DNA of 64,000 nucleotides from Sinohyriopsis cumingii (taxonomy: Eukaryota > Mollusca > Bivalvia > Unionida > Unionidae). The stretch covers positions 94,040,451 through 94,104,450 of the forward strand of contig CM068825.1 of assembly GCA_028554795.2 (NCBI GenBank), read 5' to 3'. The translations under genes were made by a program, and so were the position numbers. The notes below the pieces were generated by a model. That model had not been told where the DNA came from, did not search any database, and saw nothing but the letters and a program-made list of their open reading frames with translations. Below, piece by piece: positions 60,880 through 64,000 of the stretch (the stretch's first letter is position 1; each line of letters begins with the position of its first letter).

Positions 60880-61899
60880 AGAATATTCGGAGGGTGTTGT
60901 ATGGATCATTTGGGTGCATCCAATAAACATATGCTGAGTCAATCCAAATGCTCAGTGGATTAGATTCGTTTAACCAGTTTAGCAACACATGAGGCCAAAA
61001 TGGTGGTGGCAAAGCGTAGCTGCTTACCGGATGGCCTAGCTAAATTTAAACATTATTAAATCGAGTGATACCTGCATGAAATTGATATGAAAATTACTTA
61101 TTTTCTCAGAAATTGTGAGTATTAAAATCATTATGTTTTTAATCTAATGAAAGGCATGATAAAAACGACGTCGATGAAATGTGACCTGGTACTCGCGATG
61201 TGCACTGCTAGTCGCATTAGTACACAAATCTAACAACCCACATTTTCAAATGCTGTAGTGAAAGAAAAAAATTAAAAATATTAAATGAAAGTTGTATGCT
61301 GGTTGTAATTAAAATACAAAAACGAAAGAACACCAAATTCTCCATATTTATATATTCCATGAACAACTTCTGGAGTTCTGTTGTATCACGTGACTAGCAC
61401 GTTGACATCTGCTCTCTGCTTGATAAATCAGACTGGCCAGATTGCTGGTTTTTACAAAAAGTATCTGACTTTCATTTAATATAATTGAATTTCTGTACAA
61501 CAATATTAAAAAGAGTTTGTTTTATTGATATCACGTGACAATTGGACTTCGGATGTCGTCGTTTGAGATTTGTGAAGTCATGAAACTAGTAATGCAAATG
61601 GCAAATACAGGGTCAGGTTTCATCTATGTCGTAGTTTCATCTAGTCTGTCAGCGGATTAAAGACATAACATTTATAATACTTGTCATTTCTGAGAAAATA
61701 AATAATTTTCCTATCAATTTCATGCAGGTATGAGTCGATAGAACATAAGTTTAAATTTGCTAGGACCACTGGTAAGTGACGACCATGGGTCACTATGCAT
61801 GGTGGCGGCAAATTCTGAATTTCCGCTGTGCAAATGCAATGACCCTAAACCTCAATCTTAATGTCCCAGTATGAAAAATGGTGTGAGAATATTCGGAGG
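60880..61899. repeat. Long imperfect palindrome, possible fold-back element
   Basis: Arms of about 370 bp meet near 61399. Left arm blocks gctaaatttaaac, acctgcatgaaattgatatg, ttattttctcagaaat and attaaatgaaagt reappear inverted in the right arm (61480-61770) in the same order. AGAATATTCGGAGG occurs in direct orientation at 60880-60893 and 61886-61899, just outside. No coding sequence. Confidence 0.65.
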
Positions 61900-63142
61900 A
61901 AACCCAGATTAGAAAACAGACTGCTATTCATTTTAAGCCAAATTTGTAGTCCAAATTGTTGAATCTCAGAGCTGAAATGAGAAATTGTCATCCATTGTAT
62001 TATATATTAAAAAATTATATGAACCCCTGTATCAATACAGGTTTTGGGACTGGTTTAATGAATTACAAGAAGACAAGTCAATTTTACAGACAATTAAGCC
62101 CTTGTTTATACAGCATTATATAATTTTGAAGGACTTTTGTGAAAATTTAAATCAACCCGTTTGAAAATGTTTTTTACATGATTTTTAACCAGGTCGTCTT
62201 AAGGAAATTAGGTTGTTTGAAAAATCTTGTTTGGGATTTTATTGGCACAAATAAATTTAGGGTTAAATTCTTCTTGTTACAAGACAAGATCTTAAATATT
62301 TGCGTTTATTGTTTTTTTATACTGTGATAGGATATGTTTACTTTCTATAAGACACACATATATATATATAGTGCTATAGAATTCTTTAGAATTAAAGGTC
62401 TGAAAGGAAAAAGATAACTAATTTATGTTCATTCTGTTGTTACCAGCTGGCAACATAATGCAGGTCAGCAAAATAATGTTAGAATTTTTTATTCTGTACA
62501 CTGAAATAACTTTACATGCAAATTTATAGGAATATAATCAAACTTGTTTCATGTGATACATTTTGTGGTTTTGTACATGATCATCTTTTCTGACTTAGAT
62601 ATTTTGGAGAGTCTGGAAAGAGAAACGTCTTTAGATTTAGAAAATGCATGTTTTACAATCTAAAATGTTCTTTAATTCCAGTCAGTAATGGTCATAGGTG
62701 AACGCTGAAAAAATTAATTTCTTCCAGGAAACAAAACCATGGAAATGACCCAGAAATTTATTTTTAGAAAAGCATGGGAGCCATGAATAATTCATTTTTG
62801 TATTAATGGGCCAGAATGTACATACAACACAGCATGCAACATCTGCTGTTAAATAAAAAGAGAGCAAAACATTTAAACAAACATCTGATGCTTTTCGTGT
62901 GCAATACATGATCTGTTCAAAATGCTTATGTCACGTTAACTTCCTTTTCTTGTCTTCAAATACTGATTAACCTTGACTCATTTTTTAAAATAACCGACAG
63001 GTGTGTAGACCTGAATTTTAATTTTCAGAATTTTATTTTGGGTGATGTTAATATTTGTCAGAGAGGACAAGCTGACCTAATCCAGACATGACAGAGTGAA
63101 GCATGAGGTTGACTTGTTCAGGAATGAATCGCTAATAATGTT
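61900..63142. other. Intergenic, nothing recognised
   Basis: AT-rich, a short (TA)n at 62348-62361, no coding family. Confidence 0.4.
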
Positions 63143-63357
63143 GGGGGGTCCCAAGTAGCTGAGTGGTTTAAAGCGCTCGCTGTTACGGATCTCTGCCATC
63201 TCACCTCTGTCTGTGTGGGTTTGAGTCTCAGGCTTGGCCAGTGTGGTGATGTGAGAAAGCTTGCCAGTAGCTTCTTGTGGGTTGGTGGTTTTTTGGGGGT
63301 TTTTTTCCCCGGGTTCTTCCTCCACCATTTATACACGTATAGCCTATTTCGTGCTCT
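63143..63357 (+). mobile_element. SINE family A copy, 3' truncated
   Basis: Head GGGGTCCCAAGTAGCTGAGT, tRNA-like part to gggtttgagtctcaggcttg and body to ttcttcctccaccatttata; the end (CAA tail) is replaced by a (GA)n run at 63357-63370. Confidence 0.82.
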
Positions 63358-63370
63358 GAGAGAGAGAGAA

Positions 63371-64000
63371 TCTTTAGTACAAGATTGTAACTGCACAGAA
63401 GGTTGCTTGAGTTCAGACTCTGTTTGTTAATTTTCCTTAAGAAAAATATGCAGTGACTTAATTAGCTTCTTGCCCAAAAAATATAAAAGTTATCAATCAA
63501 ATGTTTGGAGACTTTTAAAACAATGCTCCTGTAAAATTTAAATTAAAACACAGATAGACTAGAAATGGCAGTGAGAATTTTATCTGCTGATAATTTGACT
63601 GCTTTCAGGTTGTTTGTAGACTTGTTTCATTTTTATGTTAATTTTATATATTCCTTTGACTACCAACTGAAGTCTTTCAAGGTAACATCACTTGGAGATG
63701 TTGTGTTTTTCAAGAAGTAAATATTATAGTGATTATGTTATTGTTTTCATTAAGTGTTACTGTATTGCAGTATGGCCAGTTCTTAAAAAATCTCATAGCC
63801 CAATGCCCGATGCCCCTCTAGTATCAGATCAGGCCCGTCCTGTATTCTAAGTGAGGTGCCCATCAGGCTTGTTGACAAAAAAAAACATTATTTGCCAGAG
63901 GAAACTTTGATCGCGCTGATCAAATTTGTAAATAGTGTATATTTTCAAGATGTTGACATACCTGCCATATTATGAATCAATCTAAATCAGATCACCACTG
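63371..64000. other. Intergenic, nothing recognised
   Basis: No exon, repeat family or RNA gene identified up to the window end. Confidence 0.4.

Overview
The window is AT-rich animal genomic DNA: short coding islands with GT-AG borders, long introns, and many transposon remnants. tRNA-headed SINEs with (CAA)n or (CA)n tails, DIRS-type retroelements, pogo/Tigger and Kolobok DNA transposons and many minisatellites make an invertebrate likely, most probably a bivalve or other mollusc. That assignment is inference from repeat style.

One host gene fills about 90% of the window. Seventeen + strand exons between 827 and 57078 encode a protein clearly related to TMEM260 (DUF2723, a GT-C-fold ER O-mannosyltransferase; the human protein is about 700 residues). 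About 698 codons are present with consistent splice phases and a native stop, and only the 5' end (start codon exon) lies outside. Intron 15 uses a GC-AG donor. After the gene, a minus-strand terminal exon (59075-59311) appears to belong to a convergent neighbour whose remaining exons I could not find here.

The introns hold the interesting material. Intron 9 contains a 9.95 kb DNA transposon (23638-33589). It has matching TTAA target duplications, matching termini, and an empty site visible in the surrounding tandem array. On + it carries a seven-exon THAP-plus-DDE transposase of Kolobok type, now broken. On the opposite strand it carries a degenerate three-segment gene for a P2X7 C-terminal-like protein, so the element is a transposon with an antisense cargo gene. 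A 2.26 kb pogo/Tigger element has inserted into an intron of that transposase. Intron 7 has one pogo-like element nested inside another (14974-16764 in 14278-18079). Introns 8, 11 and 15 hold a catalytic-core-deleted pogo copy and two decayed DIRS-like retroelements.

Other content: LINE 3' ends (1-729, 38533-38597), six copies of a tRNA-Leu-like SINE (three with perfect target duplications), five copies of a second tRNA-like SINE, several minisatellites (23.2, 33.6-34.3, 35.5, 49.4 and 54.3 kb), and a roughly 750-bp imperfect palindrome at 61 kb bracketed by a 14-bp direct repeat. No rRNA, functional tRNA, CRISPR or prokaryotic operon is seen.
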